64,000 nucleotides of DNA from Bacteroidetes bacterium UBA4414. GTDB taxonomy: Bacteria > Bacteroidota > Bacteroidia > Chitinophagales > Chitinophagaceae. The stretch covers positions 297,904 to 361,903 of the forward strand of contig DGQM01000023.1 in the NCBI GenBank assembly GCA_002389765.1, given 5' to 3'. Position 1 is the stretch's first letter. Every line of letters starts with the position of its first letter. Shown piece by piece: positions 15,716 to 24,537 of this stretch. A program made the translations under genes and the position numbers. Under the pieces are notes generated by a model, which worked only from the letters and a program-made list of their open reading frames with translations, had not been told where the DNA came from and made no database searches.

Positions 15716-17155
15716 TTACGGCATCATCATATTGGCTACGCCTGCAGTCATATCCAGCAATGGCTTAGGATATACACCGAGGAACAGGATGATAGCTATA
15801 ATAATAGCCAGTCCGGCATATTCGTTTGCCGTCAGGTCTTTTTGCATTTTCATTTCTACGATGTTGCCGTAGGCTGTTTTTTGTACCATGTTCAGCGTGT
15901 ACACTGCACCCAGTATCACACCCAAACCTGCTACTACCATAAATGTAATACGGTATGCAGATGCGCTTGAGAACAGGCCATTGAACAACATGAACTCACC
16001 AATGAAACCATTTGTCAATGGCAATGCTATGTTGGCAAATGATATAATAACCAATGCAATAGCCATTCGCGGAGCGCTTGTAGCCATACCACCCAGTTTA
16101 GTCATATCGCGTGTGCCCCAGCGTTGCTCTATCATGCTAACTATCAGCCACATACCTGTTATGTTGATACCGTGGTTGAACATCTGCACCATCAGGCCGT
16201 GCATACCTACATTTGTTTGCGCAAATGCCGCCGCACTCATCAGACCCATGTGGGCAATAGATGAATAAGCCACCAGACGTTTCAGGTCTGTTTGCACAAT
16301 TGCTACCAACGACGCGTACACAATACCTATAATAGAAAGTATGATTACCGTATTGCTCCAGAAAGCTACACCTTGTGGTACAACAGGCATCAACCAGTTG
16401 ATAACCCCGAACAGACCCATCTTCACCATCAGTGCACTCAGCACTACGGTTACTGCTGTAGGAGATTGTTCGTATGTATCGGGCTGCCATGTGTGGAAAG
16501 GGAAGATTGGCATTTTGATAGCGAATGCTACGAATATCAAAACGAACAACCATTGCTGCGTAACAGGATCTAAAGAAGCACCTGCACGTACTATGTTTTC
16601 CCAGCTATAAGCATTTACACCCGGTGTCTGCAAAGACAGGTATATCAGCGCAGCCAGCATCATCAAGCTACCCAGGAATGTATAAACGAAGAATTTGAAT
16701 GTAACCTGAATGCGTTTTTCACCACCCCAACGAGAGCAGAGAAAGTAAACAGGAATCAGCGCCAGCTCCCAGAAGAAGTAGAACAATAGCGCATCGTGTG
16801 CAAGGAATACACCCGTGATACCTGCTTGTGATAACAACATCAACCCGTAGAAAGAACCTGTGTTTTCTACCTCTTTGTTCCAATTGCTGATGAATACCAC
16901 CGGCATAACGATACCCGTAAGCAGGCAGAGCATAGCACTCATACCATCGGCATGCAGGCTAAGTTGTGCGCCAAGGCGCGGTATCCATGGCATGCTCCAG
17001 TCTATAGGCTGTGCACTGCATGTGGCACTAATATAAGCAGCCAGTCCCAGTGTGGCTAATGAACCGATAAGGGCAACGGCTTTCGCATTTTCTTTTGCAA
17101 GAAAACTGATAATGCCTGCCACAAGAGGAACCAGTATAAGTAATGTCAACATCAT
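15716..17155 (-). CDS. nuoM: NADH:quinone oxidoreductase subunit M
   Basis: Antiporter-like proton-pumping membrane subunit of complex I, 479 residues and about 14 transmembrane helices. The family motifs FFWELALIPVYFL (with the key Glu), FAIKMPIFPFHTWQPDTYEQSP and LKRLVAYSSIAHMGL are present. It lies 34 bases downstream of nuoL in the operon. Confidence 0.96.
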   Translation of the reverse strand: MMLTLLILVPLVAGIISFLAKENAKAVALIGSLATLGLAAYISATCSAQPIDWSMPWIPRLGAQLSLHADGMSAMLCLLTGIVMPVVFISNWNKEVENTGSFYGLMLLSQAGITGVFLAHDALLFYFFWELALIPVYFLCSRWGGEKRIQVTFKFFVYTFLGSLMMLAALIYLSLQTPGVNAYSWENIVRAGASLDPVTQQWLFVLIFVAFAIKMPIFPFHTWQPDTYEQSPTAVTVVLSALMVKMGLFGVINWLMPVVPQGVAFWSNTVIILSIIGIVYASLVAIVQTDLKRLVAYSSIAHMGLMSAAAFAQTNVGMHGLMVQMFNHGINITGMWLIVSMIEQRWGTRDMTKLGGMATSAPRMAIALVIISFANIALPLTNGFIGEFMLFNGLFSSASAYRITFMVVAGLGVILGAVYTLNMVQKTAYGNIVEMKMQKDLTANEYAGLAIIIAIILFLGVYPKPLLDMTAGVANMMMP

Positions 17156-17189
17156 AACGCTAATGCAATTGTTTTGCAGTTGCTATCTA

Positions 17190-19076
17190 TTAATAATTTA
17201 ATCCGAAAAATCTTATCGCAAATAACAGGGCCATACCTATCACCATCACAAAGATGTAAAAACCAACCTGGCCTGTTTGCAGCAAACGTACGCGCTCGCT
17301 ACCCCAACGTACCAGCCTGCCCACACCATTTACTATACCATCTATACCCAGTTTTTCTACAAAGCGATCCAGTGCATCAGACAGTGCAGCTATCGGGCGA
17401 ACGATGATAGCATCGTACAGCTCATCTACATACCATTTGTTTTCCAGCACTTTTGCCAATCCTGTATTTTCAACAAAGTTTGGTGTTTTAGTTGCTACCC
17501 TTGCTACGATAATCATAACGATTACCAAGCCCGTAGAAAGTCCCATCAGCATCCATTCTGTGCTGTGCTCCAGATGGTGCACACCGTGGTTGCTTACTAC
17601 AGAACTCAAATATGTATTCAGTGTGTGGTGCTCGCTGATAACAGCAGGCAGGCCTACATAACCGCCTATCACAGACATGATAGCCAGTACTATCAGCGGT
17701 ATTGTGATAGCCGCAGGGCTTTCGTGCAGGTGATGGTGCTGCTCTTCCGTACCACGGAAAGAACCCGTGAACGTAAGGAAGAAAAGGCGGAACATATAGA
17801 ATGCCGTCATCAGTGCTGCACCCAGTGCCAGGTAATACATTACCGGGCTGTGTGCATATACAGATGCCAGAATCTCATCTTTAGAGAAGAAGCCCGAGAA
17901 GCCGGGGATACCTGCAATAGCCAGACAGCCTATCAGGAAAGTAGCACTAGTAATCTTCATGTGCTTGCTGAGGCCACCCATCTTGCGGATGTCTTGCTCA
18001 CCACCCATAGCGTGGATAACACTACCCGAACCAAGGAATAACAGAGCTTTGAAGAAAGCATGTGTCATAACGTGGAACACGGCAGTAGTATATGCTCCCA
18101 CACCCAGTGCCAGGAACATGAAACCAAGCTGGCTAACTGTAGAGTATGCAAGTACTTTTTTGATATCGTATTGACGGATAGCAATAGACGCTGCCAATAT
18201 AGCCGTAGCCAGACCGATGATAGCAACCAGATTGAGTGCTGCAGGTGCAAGGTTGTACAATGCATTGCTTCTAGCTATCATATAGATACCTGCGGTAACC
18301 ATCGTTGCCGCGTGGATGAGGGCTGATACCGGCGTAGGACCTGCCATGGCATCAGGCAACCAAGTATATAATGGTATCTGTGCACTTTTACCCATCGCAC
18401 CTATGAACAGGCAGATAGCTATCCAGTTGTACATATTAGCAGACAATTGTACTTGTCCACCATTCAGCTGACCAAAGAATTCGTTGTAGGAAAGTGTACC
18501 GTAGTTGAAAAGTATCAGCAACATACCCACCAGGAAACCGAGGTCACCTATGCGGTTCATTACAAATGCTTTCTTAGCGGCATTGGTATAGTCTCTGTTT
18601 TTGAACCAGAAGCCAATGAGGAGGTAAGAGCAAAGACCTACACCTTCCCAACCAATGAACATGATAAGATAGTTGGCACCCAGCACCAACAGCAACATCG
18701 AGAATACGAAGAGGTTGAGGTAGGCAAAATATTTCACCATGCCCTCGTCTTCGTGCATATAAGATGTAGAGTATACGTGTATCAGGAAACCGATACCTGT
18801 AATAATAAGCAGGAACAGCGAAGACAATGCATCTACCTGAAATGCAAAAGGTATGAGCAACTTGCCCGACTCTATAAAATTGAACAGGTGAACAGTAGTA
18901 GATGCACCGCTGCTTTTCACTTCGAAGAAGATACCCAGCGACACCGCAAAAGATGCCAGTATGGCAAGGCTACCGATAACACCACCGGCAGACTTAGGTA
19001 TTTTTCTCCAACCTATACCATTGATAAGGAAACCTACCAACGGAAACAAAGGAACTAAGTAAACTAAATTTGTCAT
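17190..19076 (-). CDS. nuoL: NADH:quinone oxidoreductase subunit L
   Basis: The distal proton-pumping subunit of complex I, 628 residues with about 16 transmembrane helices and the long lateral helix at its C-terminal part. Family motifs GWEGVGLCSYLLIGFW, AQIPLYTWLPDAMAGPTPVSALIHAATMV and KKVLAYSTVSQLGFM are clear. Its ATG follows directly, with no spacing, the right end of a G/C-palindromic repeat element (19077-19149), so its ribosome-binding region is made of that element. Confidence 0.97.
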   Translation of the reverse strand: MTNLVYLVPLFPLVGFLINGIGWRKIPKSAGGVIGSLAILASFAVSLGIFFEVKSSGASTTVHLFNFIESGKLLIPFAFQVDALSSLFLLIITGIGFLIHVYSTSYMHEDEGMVKYFAYLNLFVFSMLLLVLGANYLIMFIGWEGVGLCSYLLIGFWFKNRDYTNAAKKAFVMNRIGDLGFLVGMLLILFNYGTLSYNEFFGQLNGGQVQLSANMYNWIAICLFIGAMGKSAQIPLYTWLPDAMAGPTPVSALIHAATMVTAGIYMIARSNALYNLAPAALNLVAIIGLATAILAASIAIRQYDIKKVLAYSTVSQLGFMFLALGVGAYTTAVFHVMTHAFFKALLFLGSGSVIHAMGGEQDIRKMGGLSKHMKITSATFLIGCLAIAGIPGFSGFFSKDEILASVYAHSPVMYYLALGAALMTAFYMFRLFFLTFTGSFRGTEEQHHHLHESPAAITIPLIVLAIMSVIGGYVGLPAVISEHHTLNTYLSSVVSNHGVHHLEHSTEWMLMGLSTGLVIVMIIVARVATKTPNFVENTGLAKVLENKWYVDELYDAIIVRPIAALSDALDRFVEKLGIDGIVNGVGRLVRWGSERVRLLQTGQVGFYIFVMVIGMALLFAIRFFGLNY

Positions 19077-19149
19077 ACCCCAAACCCCTAAAGGGGCTTT
19101 CTTTTTTTGTTATTATTACCCTACACCCCCTTTAGGGGGCGAAGGGGGT
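19077..19149 (-). repeat. Short palindromic element copy A (nuoK-nuoL junction)
   Basis: This 73-base stretch exactly fills the gap between the nuoK stop and the nuoL start. In gene orientation it begins with two C5 tracts around TTCG, then TAAA-GGGGG, has an AT-rich middle of about 25 bases with an A run, and ends CCCC-TTTA-GGGG-TTT-GGGG-T before the ATG. The two ends are imperfect inverted repeats, so the whole element can fold into one long hairpin as well as two small ones. It shares both ends with the nuclease-carrying copy B. Confidence 0.85.
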
Positions 19150-19449
19150 TTAATGCTTCAATCTGTTTAATATGTTGATGTCTACAGAATGTACCTTACG
19201 ATACATCATCACGATTATTGCTAACCCTACCGCTACCTCTGCAGCAGCTACCACCATTATAAAGAATACAAATATCTGTGCAGCCGAATCGTTGTACATT
19301 TTAGAAAATGCTACCATCAGCAGGTTTACCGCATTCAGCATCAGTTCTATACACATGAATACAATGATGGCATTTCTGCGCATCATGGCACCCATCATAC
19401 CGATGCAAAACAAAGCAAGGCTCAGAAACAAATAATATTGTACAGGCAT
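19150..19449 (-). CDS. nuoK: NADH:quinone oxidoreductase subunit K
   Basis: Small membrane subunit of complex I with three transmembrane helices, 99 residues as usual. The conserved Glu-bearing helices are seen in IVFMCIELMLNAVNL and VVAAAEVAVGLAIIV. Its start lies 8 bases after the right end of element B, the one junction of this series where the repeat does not touch the ATG. Confidence 0.96.
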   Translation of the reverse strand: MPVQYYLFLSLALFCIGMMGAMMRRNAIIVFMCIELMLNAVNLLMVAFSKMYNDSAAQIFVFFIMVVAAAEVAVGLAIIVMMYRKVHSVDINILNRLKH

Positions 19450-19457
19450 AAGATATT

Positions 19458-19893
19458 ACCCCAAACCCCTAAAGGGGCTTCCTTTTATTGTTTATATAAT
19501 TTTCAATTTCAGTTATTACTAATTCTAAATTCTTCTCAATCTCTTCATTCTTAAATCTCAACACATCCAATCCTTCTGCTCTTAATATTTCTTCACGATT
19601 TCTATCTGCTTCAGCTACATCAATTTCACTGTGAACTTCTCCATCTACTTCTATTATCAATTTTAATTTATGACAATAGAAATCTACAATATAAATTCCT
19701 AACGGATGCTGTCTTCTGAACTTACATCCTAAAGGACTTTGTTTTAAATAACCCCAAAGAACTAATTCTGCACTCGTTAAATTCTTCCTCAACTCCTTTG
19801 CACGTTCAAATATGAAATTACCCGCACCAAAAAACATTGTCTTTTTCATATGCTTGGGTATTTCATTCCCCCTTTAGGGGGCTAGGGGGTTTT
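19458..19893 (-). mobile_element. Palindromic element copy B carrying a DUF559 nuclease gene (nuoJ-nuoK junction)
   Basis: About 435 bases bounded by the same two ends as the short copies. In gene orientation the left end (19868-19893) reads CCCCC-TAG-CCCCC-TAAA-GGGGG, and the right end (19458-19482) reads CCCC-TTTA-GGGG-TTT-GGGG. Between them is one gene for a DUF559 protein. The left end supplies the last codons and stop of nuoJ, and the right end supplies the last codons and stop of the DUF559 gene. The rest of the operon is a standard nuo order, so this is an insertion. No target duplication could be made out. Confidence 0.75.
19469..19849 (-). CDS. DUF559 family nuclease-like protein (Vsr / PD-(D/E)XK fold)
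   Basis: A 126-residue protein of the DUF559 family, which shares the small restriction-endonuclease fold of Vsr mismatch endonucleases. The family core is present: ELRKNLTSAE and LWGYLK (about 19-36), FRRQHPLGIYIVDFYC (about 44-59, with the likely catalytic Asp), LIIEVDGEVH (about 64-73, with Glu and Asp) and VLRFKNEEI near 97. Its final residues RKPL and stop TAG are encoded by the palindrome that ends the element. It has no role in complex I, so its place in the nuo operon points to insertion as part of the element. Whether it cuts DNA is not known. Confidence 0.85.
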   Translation of the reverse strand: MKKTMFFGAGNFIFERAKELRKNLTSAELVLWGYLKQSPLGCKFRRQHPLGIYIVDFYCHKLKLIIEVDGEVHSEIDVAEADRNREEILRAEGLDVLRFKNEEIEKNLELVITEIENYINNKRKPL

Positions 19894-20389
19894 CTTTTTC
19901 TTTCTTACCTATTACTACCGCACCAATCATTGCACTCAGGAAAAGAACACTGCTTATTTCGAACGGCAATACAAACTGTGTGAACAGTGTCTTACCGAGG
20001 TTTTTAATCAGACCAATATCCGTTGATGTCTGGTCGAGTGTTGTAATTGTTGATGTCCTCAGCGCAGCCAGTATTACCAGCAGCAGCGTACCGCCTGATA
20101 TAGCACCCGCTATCTGCACCAGTCTGTTTTTCTGTGGTTCGGTATCGGCATTGAGGTTCATCAGCATTATCACAAACAGGAACAATACCATGATAGCACC
20201 TGCATATACTATAATATTAACGATGGCAAGGAATTGCGCATTCAATAATATATAGTGACCGGAGATGGCAAAGAATGTAGCAATGAGGAACAATACACTG
20301 TTGACAGGGTTGCGGCTGAGGATAACGCCCAACGCACAGCTCAATGCCACGACAGTTAAGAACCAAAATATTATTTCGTAAACACCCAT
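19874..20389 (-). CDS. nuoJ: NADH:quinone oxidoreductase subunit J
   Basis: Membrane subunit of complex I with five transmembrane helices, 171 residues. The conserved region FLIATFFAISGHYILLNAQFLAIVNIIVYAGAIMVLFLFVIML contains the pi-bulge helix of the family. The charged end KKEKEN is followed by PLAP and a TAA stop that lie inside the left end of element B, so the natural C-terminus has probably been replaced by a few element-encoded residues. Confidence 0.95.
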   Translation of the reverse strand: MGVYEIIFWFLTVVALSCALGVILSRNPVNSVLFLIATFFAISGHYILLNAQFLAIVNIIVYAGAIMVLFLFVIMLMNLNADTEPQKNRLVQIAGAISGGTLLLVILAALRTSTITTLDQTSTDIGLIKNLGKTLFTQFVLPFEISSVLFLSAMIGAVVIGKKEKENPLAP

Positions 20390-20395
20390 GATATA

Positions 20396-20908
20396 CTATT
20401 TGCTTTCTTGTTTATGAGGGTGAGCAATCAACAAATCTTCTTTTTTGTAGATGAAGCTGGAACGAGAGTAGTGCGTAGGCATTACCGTTTCGCTCAGGTA
20501 CACGGCGTCTTTTGGACAAGCCTCTTCGCACAGGCCGCAGAAAATGCAACGCAGCATGTTTATCTCATACTTAGCCGCATACTTCTCTTCACGATACAGA
20601 TTTTCTTCGCCCGCTTTGCGTTCTGCAGCTTCCATTGTAATGGCTTCTGCAGGGCATGCCAGTGCACAAAGGCCGCAGGCAGTGCAACGCTCACGTCCCT
20701 GCTCATCGCGGTTCAGTATATGCAAGCCACGAAACACGGGGCTGAACGGACGTTTTTCCTCCGGGTATTGTACAGTAGCCTTCTTTTTAAAGATATGGCC
20801 AACTGTTATGCTAAGTCCCTTAGCTATTGCAGGCAGATAAATCTTCTCCCCGAATGTCATCGGATCGCGATTTATTTGTGCAGACCTGTTAGTTAGTTTC
20901 ATCTTCAA
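20396..20908 (-). CDS. nuoI: NADH:quinone oxidoreductase subunit I
   Basis: Peripheral subunit carrying two 4Fe-4S clusters (N6a, N6b) that pass electrons to NuoB. Both ferredoxin motifs are intact: CTACGLCALACP followed by the distal CIFCGLCEEACP. The 170-residue length is normal. It starts 5 bases after nuoH and ends 6 bases before nuoJ. Confidence 0.97.
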   Translation of the reverse strand: MKMKLTNRSAQINRDPMTFGEKIYLPAIAKGLSITVGHIFKKKATVQYPEEKRPFSPVFRGLHILNRDEQGRERCTACGLCALACPAEAITMEAAERKAGEENLYREEKYAAKYEINMLRCIFCGLCEEACPKDAVYLSETVMPTHYSRSSFIYKKEDLLIAHPHKQESK

Positions 20909-20913
20909 TACAA

Positions 20914-21972
20914 TTATTTAATTACCCACAATATCACAGCACCTGTTATCACCATGTTTACCAATGCTAATGGAATCAGCGATTTCCAACCGAGACGCAT
21001 CAGCTGATCGTAACGGAAGCGCGGCAGTGTCCACCTGATAAACATAAAGAACAGTATGATACATATTGCTTTGGTGAGCAATGTTAATACGCAAATAATG
21101 GCAAATAGTACAGGGCTAACGCTTGCTGCTACCTGATCCATGAACGGGAAGTTGTAACCACCGAAGAACAGCGTAGCAATAACCGTTGAGCTAATGAACA
21201 GGTTAATGTACTCGGCAAACAGGTAGAAACCCAACTTCATAGAAGAGTACTCCTGATGATAACCCATGTTCAATTCGCTTTCACACTCCGGCAAATCGAA
21301 TGGAGCACGGTTCAGCTCTGCAAATGCGCAAGTCAGGAATATGAAAAAGCCTAATGGCTGTTTGAAGAAGTTCCATGTAAAATAACCGCCATCCCAGAAG
21401 CCATGTTGCTGCTCTACGATTTCGCGCAGGCTTAGTGAACCGGTCATCATCAGCATAGCTACCAAGCTCAGGCCCATTGCCAGCTCGTAAGATATAGCCT
21501 GTGATGCCGCACGGATACTACTCAGCAGCGAGAATTTATTGTTAGAAGCCCAGCCACCCAGCATCACACCGTATACACCAAGGCTCACTACGCCAAATAT
21601 GAAAAGGATACCGATATTAATATCTGCTACCTGCAAAGAAATAACACCGTTTTCTGTAACAATATCCGGACCCCAAGGTACTACCGCACTTGTCATTACC
21701 GCAGTAAGCATAGCCAGTGCAGGGCCAAGTATGAAAAGGAAACGTGTAGAGCGATCAGGAATGATTTCTTCTTTGAAGAAGAGTTTCAGACCATCGGCCA
21801 TCGGTTGCAGCAAACCCATAAAACCGGCACGGTTAGGGCCGCGACGATCCTGCATTACGGCTGCTACCTTACGCTCTGCCCATGTAGCATACATGGCAAT
21901 ACCCAGCGAACCCAGTAGTATAACTGAGATGAGCAGTACTTTTTCAATTATGAAAGCTATATCCAATTGCAT
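20914..21972 (-). CDS. nuoH: NADH:quinone oxidoreductase subunit H
   Basis: Membrane subunit at the quinone site joining the peripheral and membrane arms of complex I. The 352-residue product has about eight helices and the family signatures ERKVAAVMQDRRGPNRAG (about 30-47) and AFAELNRAPFDLPECESEL. It lies in the operon between nuoG and nuoI. Confidence 0.97.
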   Translation of the reverse strand: MQLDIAFIIEKVLLISVILLGSLGIAMYATWAERKVAAVMQDRRGPNRAGFMGLLQPMADGLKLFFKEEIIPDRSTRFLFILGPALAMLTAVMTSAVVPWGPDIVTENGVISLQVADINIGILFIFGVVSLGVYGVMLGGWASNNKFSLLSSIRAASQAISYELAMGLSLVAMLMMTGSLSLREIVEQQHGFWDGGYFTWNFFKQPLGFFIFLTCAFAELNRAPFDLPECESELNMGYHQEYSSMKLGFYLFAEYINLFISSTVIATLFFGGYNFPFMDQVAASVSPVLFAIICVLTLLTKAICIILFFMFIRWTLPRFRYDQLMRLGWKSLIPLALVNMVITGAVILWVIK

Positions 21973-22001
21973 AGCGGCGCAAAACTAATTTGTTCTATTA
22001 A

Positions 22002-23090
22002 TTATTTACCTGTGTTCTTAAAATCATCGCTGTGAGCAGGGCCTGCTATCTTCGACAGCTCTACTTCCGGCCTGTTTACATCACTCACACTATGAATATC
22101 AAGCAACATTTTCGGGTCTTTACCTATTACTTTGTCTATCAGCACGGGTTGTTTTTTAACCCCAACATAGTGTCCTTGTGATATAACACTGTGCCTGCTG
22201 ATTTTTGACGGACCTTCTATCACCCAGTCTTTAGCAGATTTTTTGTGGAAGCGGCAATCGTTACAGATCCATTCTTCCACCTCGCCCCACTGGTCTTTGC
22301 GTGCAGTAACACGGAATACCTCATCGCCACGCATCCACAAGCGCGCTTTACCGCCACATGTTTTACAATCGCAATGTGCATCTACAGGCTTGGTAAACCA
22401 TACACGGTTTTTGAAACGGAATGTTTTGTCTGTAAGCGCACCTACAGGACATACATCTATTACGTTTCCTATAAATTCATTATCCAGCGATTTGCCCAGC
22501 AGTGTGCTGATAGCAGCGTGGTCGCCACGATCCAGTACACCATGCTCACGTTTTTGCGTAAGCTGCTCTGCAGTATATACACAACGGTAGCACAGTATGC
22601 AACGCGTCATGTGCAGTGATATATAATCACCCAAGTCTTCTTTTTCAAACGTACGACGATCGAACTCGTAACGTGTTGTAGATGCGCCGTGCTCGTAGCT
22701 CAGGTCTTGCAAGTGGCATTCGCCAGCTTGGTCACACACCGGGCAATCCAGCGGGTGATTCACCAACAGCATTTCTACCACACCTTTGCGTGCATCCAAT
22801 ACTTTATCAGAAGTAATGTTTTTTACTTCCATACCATCCATCACAGTAGTACGGCAGCTTGCTACCAGCTTTGGCATAGGGCGCGGGTCTTTTTCAGAAC
22901 CCTTGCTTACCTCTACCAGGCAAGTACGGCACTTACCACCACTACCTTCCAGCTTGCTGTAGTAACACATAGCAGGCGGTGTTACATCACCACCTATCAT
23001 ACGTGCTGCATTCAGGATAGTTGTTCCCGGTGCAACTTCTACAGTAATATTATCAATCGTTACTTTAAACTTCGGTGTTTGTTCCGACAT
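22002..23090 (-). CDS. nuoG: NADH:quinone oxidoreductase subunit G, short form
   Basis: Iron-sulphur subunit of complex I. The 362 residues contain the N-terminal 2Fe-2S domain (CYYSKLEGSGGKCRTC near 42-57 with a later Cys near 80), the HPLDCPVCDQAGEC part, the CILCYRC 4Fe-4S region, and CDCKTCGG / CNDC Cys pairs further on. The long molybdopterin-oxidoreductase-like C-terminal domain of the roughly 900-residue E. coli NuoG is absent. The frame is clean up to the stop, so this looks like a natural short form. It lies 34 bases after nuoF. Confidence 0.9.
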   Translation of the reverse strand: MSEQTPKFKVTIDNITVEVAPGTTILNAARMIGGDVTPPAMCYYSKLEGSGGKCRTCLVEVSKGSEKDPRPMPKLVASCRTTVMDGMEVKNITSDKVLDARKGVVEMLLVNHPLDCPVCDQAGECHLQDLSYEHGASTTRYEFDRRTFEKEDLGDYISLHMTRCILCYRCVYTAEQLTQKREHGVLDRGDHAAISTLLGKSLDNEFIGNVIDVCPVGALTDKTFRFKNRVWFTKPVDAHCDCKTCGGKARLWMRGDEVFRVTARKDQWGEVEEWICNDCRFHKKSAKDWVIEGPSKISRHSVISQGHYVGVKKQPVLIDKVIGKDPKMLLDIHSVSDVNRPEVELSKIAGPAHSDDFKNTGK

Positions 23091-23124
23091 ATCAAGTCAA
23101 CAGTTAAAAGTCAAAATTCAAAAA

Positions 23125-24474
23125 CTAAGCACCCGCAGGTATATGTATCGGATCTGCATAATGTGCAAGACCGAAGTTCCTGTTTTGTGCTTCGTCCGGA
23201 TTATTTACGTGCCATTCAAACTCATCGCGGAAGTGGCGGATAGCAGCAGCTACCGGCCATGCAGCAGCATCGCCCAGCGGACAGATGGTGTTACCCTCTA
23301 TCTTGCGCTGAATATCCCACAGCAGGTCTATATCGCTCAGCTTACCTTTTCCGTATTCTATGTTCTTCAATATTTTGTACATCCAACCGGTACCCTCGCG
23401 GCACGGGCTGCACTGTCCGCAGCTTTCGTGGTTGTAGAAGCGTGCCAGTGTCATTGTATGGCGTACTACGCACTGGTCTTCGTCCATCACAATAAAACCA
23501 CCCGAACCCATCATAGAGCCGGTAGCAAAACCACCGTCCGAAAGGCTTTCGTAGTTCATATAGCGTGCTTCACCTTTTGCTGTTTTCAGCAGCAGGTTGG
23601 CAGGCAGGATAGGTACAGAAGAACCTCCCGGTATACAAGCTTTCAGGCGTTTGCCGTTAGCTATACCGCCACAATATTCGTCAGAGAAGATAAACTCTTC
23701 TACTGTCTGCGTCATGTCTATTTCGTAGATGCCCGGCTTTTTTACATTACCACAAACCGAAAGCAGCTTGGTACCCGTAGAACGGCCCACACCTATTTTA
23801 GCATACTCTTCGCCACCATTGTTGATGATAGGCACTACAGCTGCCAATGTCTCTACGTTGTTTACCACGGTAGGGCGCATCCATACACCCTGTATGGCAG
23901 GGAACGGAGGCTTGATGCGCGGGTTGCCACGCTTACCTTCCAGCGATTCTATCAGGGCTGTTTCCTCGCCACAGATATAAGCACCACCACCACGCTGCAC
24001 ATATATTTCGCAATCAAAACCGCTGTTCAGGATATTCTTGCCCAACCAGCCGTTGTTCTTAGCTTCTCCAATTGCCTGCTCCAATATATCTACTATCCAC
24101 GCATACTCTCCGCGGATGTATATATATGTAGCATGGCTACCCAGTGCAAAGCTGCTCACTATCAGACCTTCTATCAGCAGGTGCGGAAGAAACTCCATCA
24201 GGTAGCGGTCTTTGAAAGTACCGGGCTCCGATTCGTCGGCATTACACACCAGGTGACGAGGTACACCTTCCGGCTTTGCCAGGAAGCTCCACTTCATACC
24301 TGTAGGGAAGCCGGCACCACCGCGGCCACGCAGGCCACTCTTCTTCACTTCTTCCACTATTTCGTCCGGCGTCATTTTGAACGCTTTTTCCACAGAACGA
24401 TAGCCCCCGTTTTTGCGGTAGGTATCGTAGTAGCGGATGCCTTCTACATGTGCGTGTTCTAATAATAATTTCAT
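23125..24474 (-). CDS. nuoF: NADH:quinone oxidoreductase subunit F
   Basis: NADH-binding flavoprotein subunit with FMN and one 4Fe-4S cluster. The 449-residue product has the FMN/NADH glycine-rich region RGRGGAGFPTGMKW (about 50-63), the CNADESEPGTFKDR motif, and the cluster motif SCGQCSPCREGTGW with a distal Cys in NTICPLGD. Its ATG immediately follows the diverged repeat copy C. Confidence 0.97.
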   Translation of the reverse strand: MKLLLEHAHVEGIRYYDTYRKNGGYRSVEKAFKMTPDEIVEEVKKSGLRGRGGAGFPTGMKWSFLAKPEGVPRHLVCNADESEPGTFKDRYLMEFLPHLLIEGLIVSSFALGSHATYIYIRGEYAWIVDILEQAIGEAKNNGWLGKNILNSGFDCEIYVQRGGGAYICGEETALIESLEGKRGNPRIKPPFPAIQGVWMRPTVVNNVETLAAVVPIINNGGEEYAKIGVGRSTGTKLLSVCGNVKKPGIYEIDMTQTVEEFIFSDEYCGGIANGKRLKACIPGGSSVPILPANLLLKTAKGEARYMNYESLSDGGFATGSMMGSGGFIVMDEDQCVVRHTMTLARFYNHESCGQCSPCREGTGWMYKILKNIEYGKGKLSDIDLLWDIQRKIEGNTICPLGDAAAWPVAAAIRHFRDEFEWHVNNPDEAQNRNFGLAHYADPIHIPAGA

Positions 24475-24537
24475 ACCCTAAATCCCTAAAGGGACTTCTT
24501 TTATATTTTTAAATCCTTTTGCCTTTCGGCATCGGGG
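24475..24537 (-). repeat. Diverged short palindromic element copy C (NTF2-like - nuoF junction)
   Basis: It fills the 63 bases between the NTF2-like stop and the nuoF ATG. In gene orientation the right end reads GTCCC-TTTA-GGGA-TTT-AGGGT before the ATG, the same layout as the other copies but with matched changes in both arms (GGGG to GGGA, CCCC to TCCC). The left end is CCCC-GAT-GCC-GAAA-GGC, again a C tract, a spacer and a small hairpin. Paired changes suggest the folded form is kept. Confidence 0.6.
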
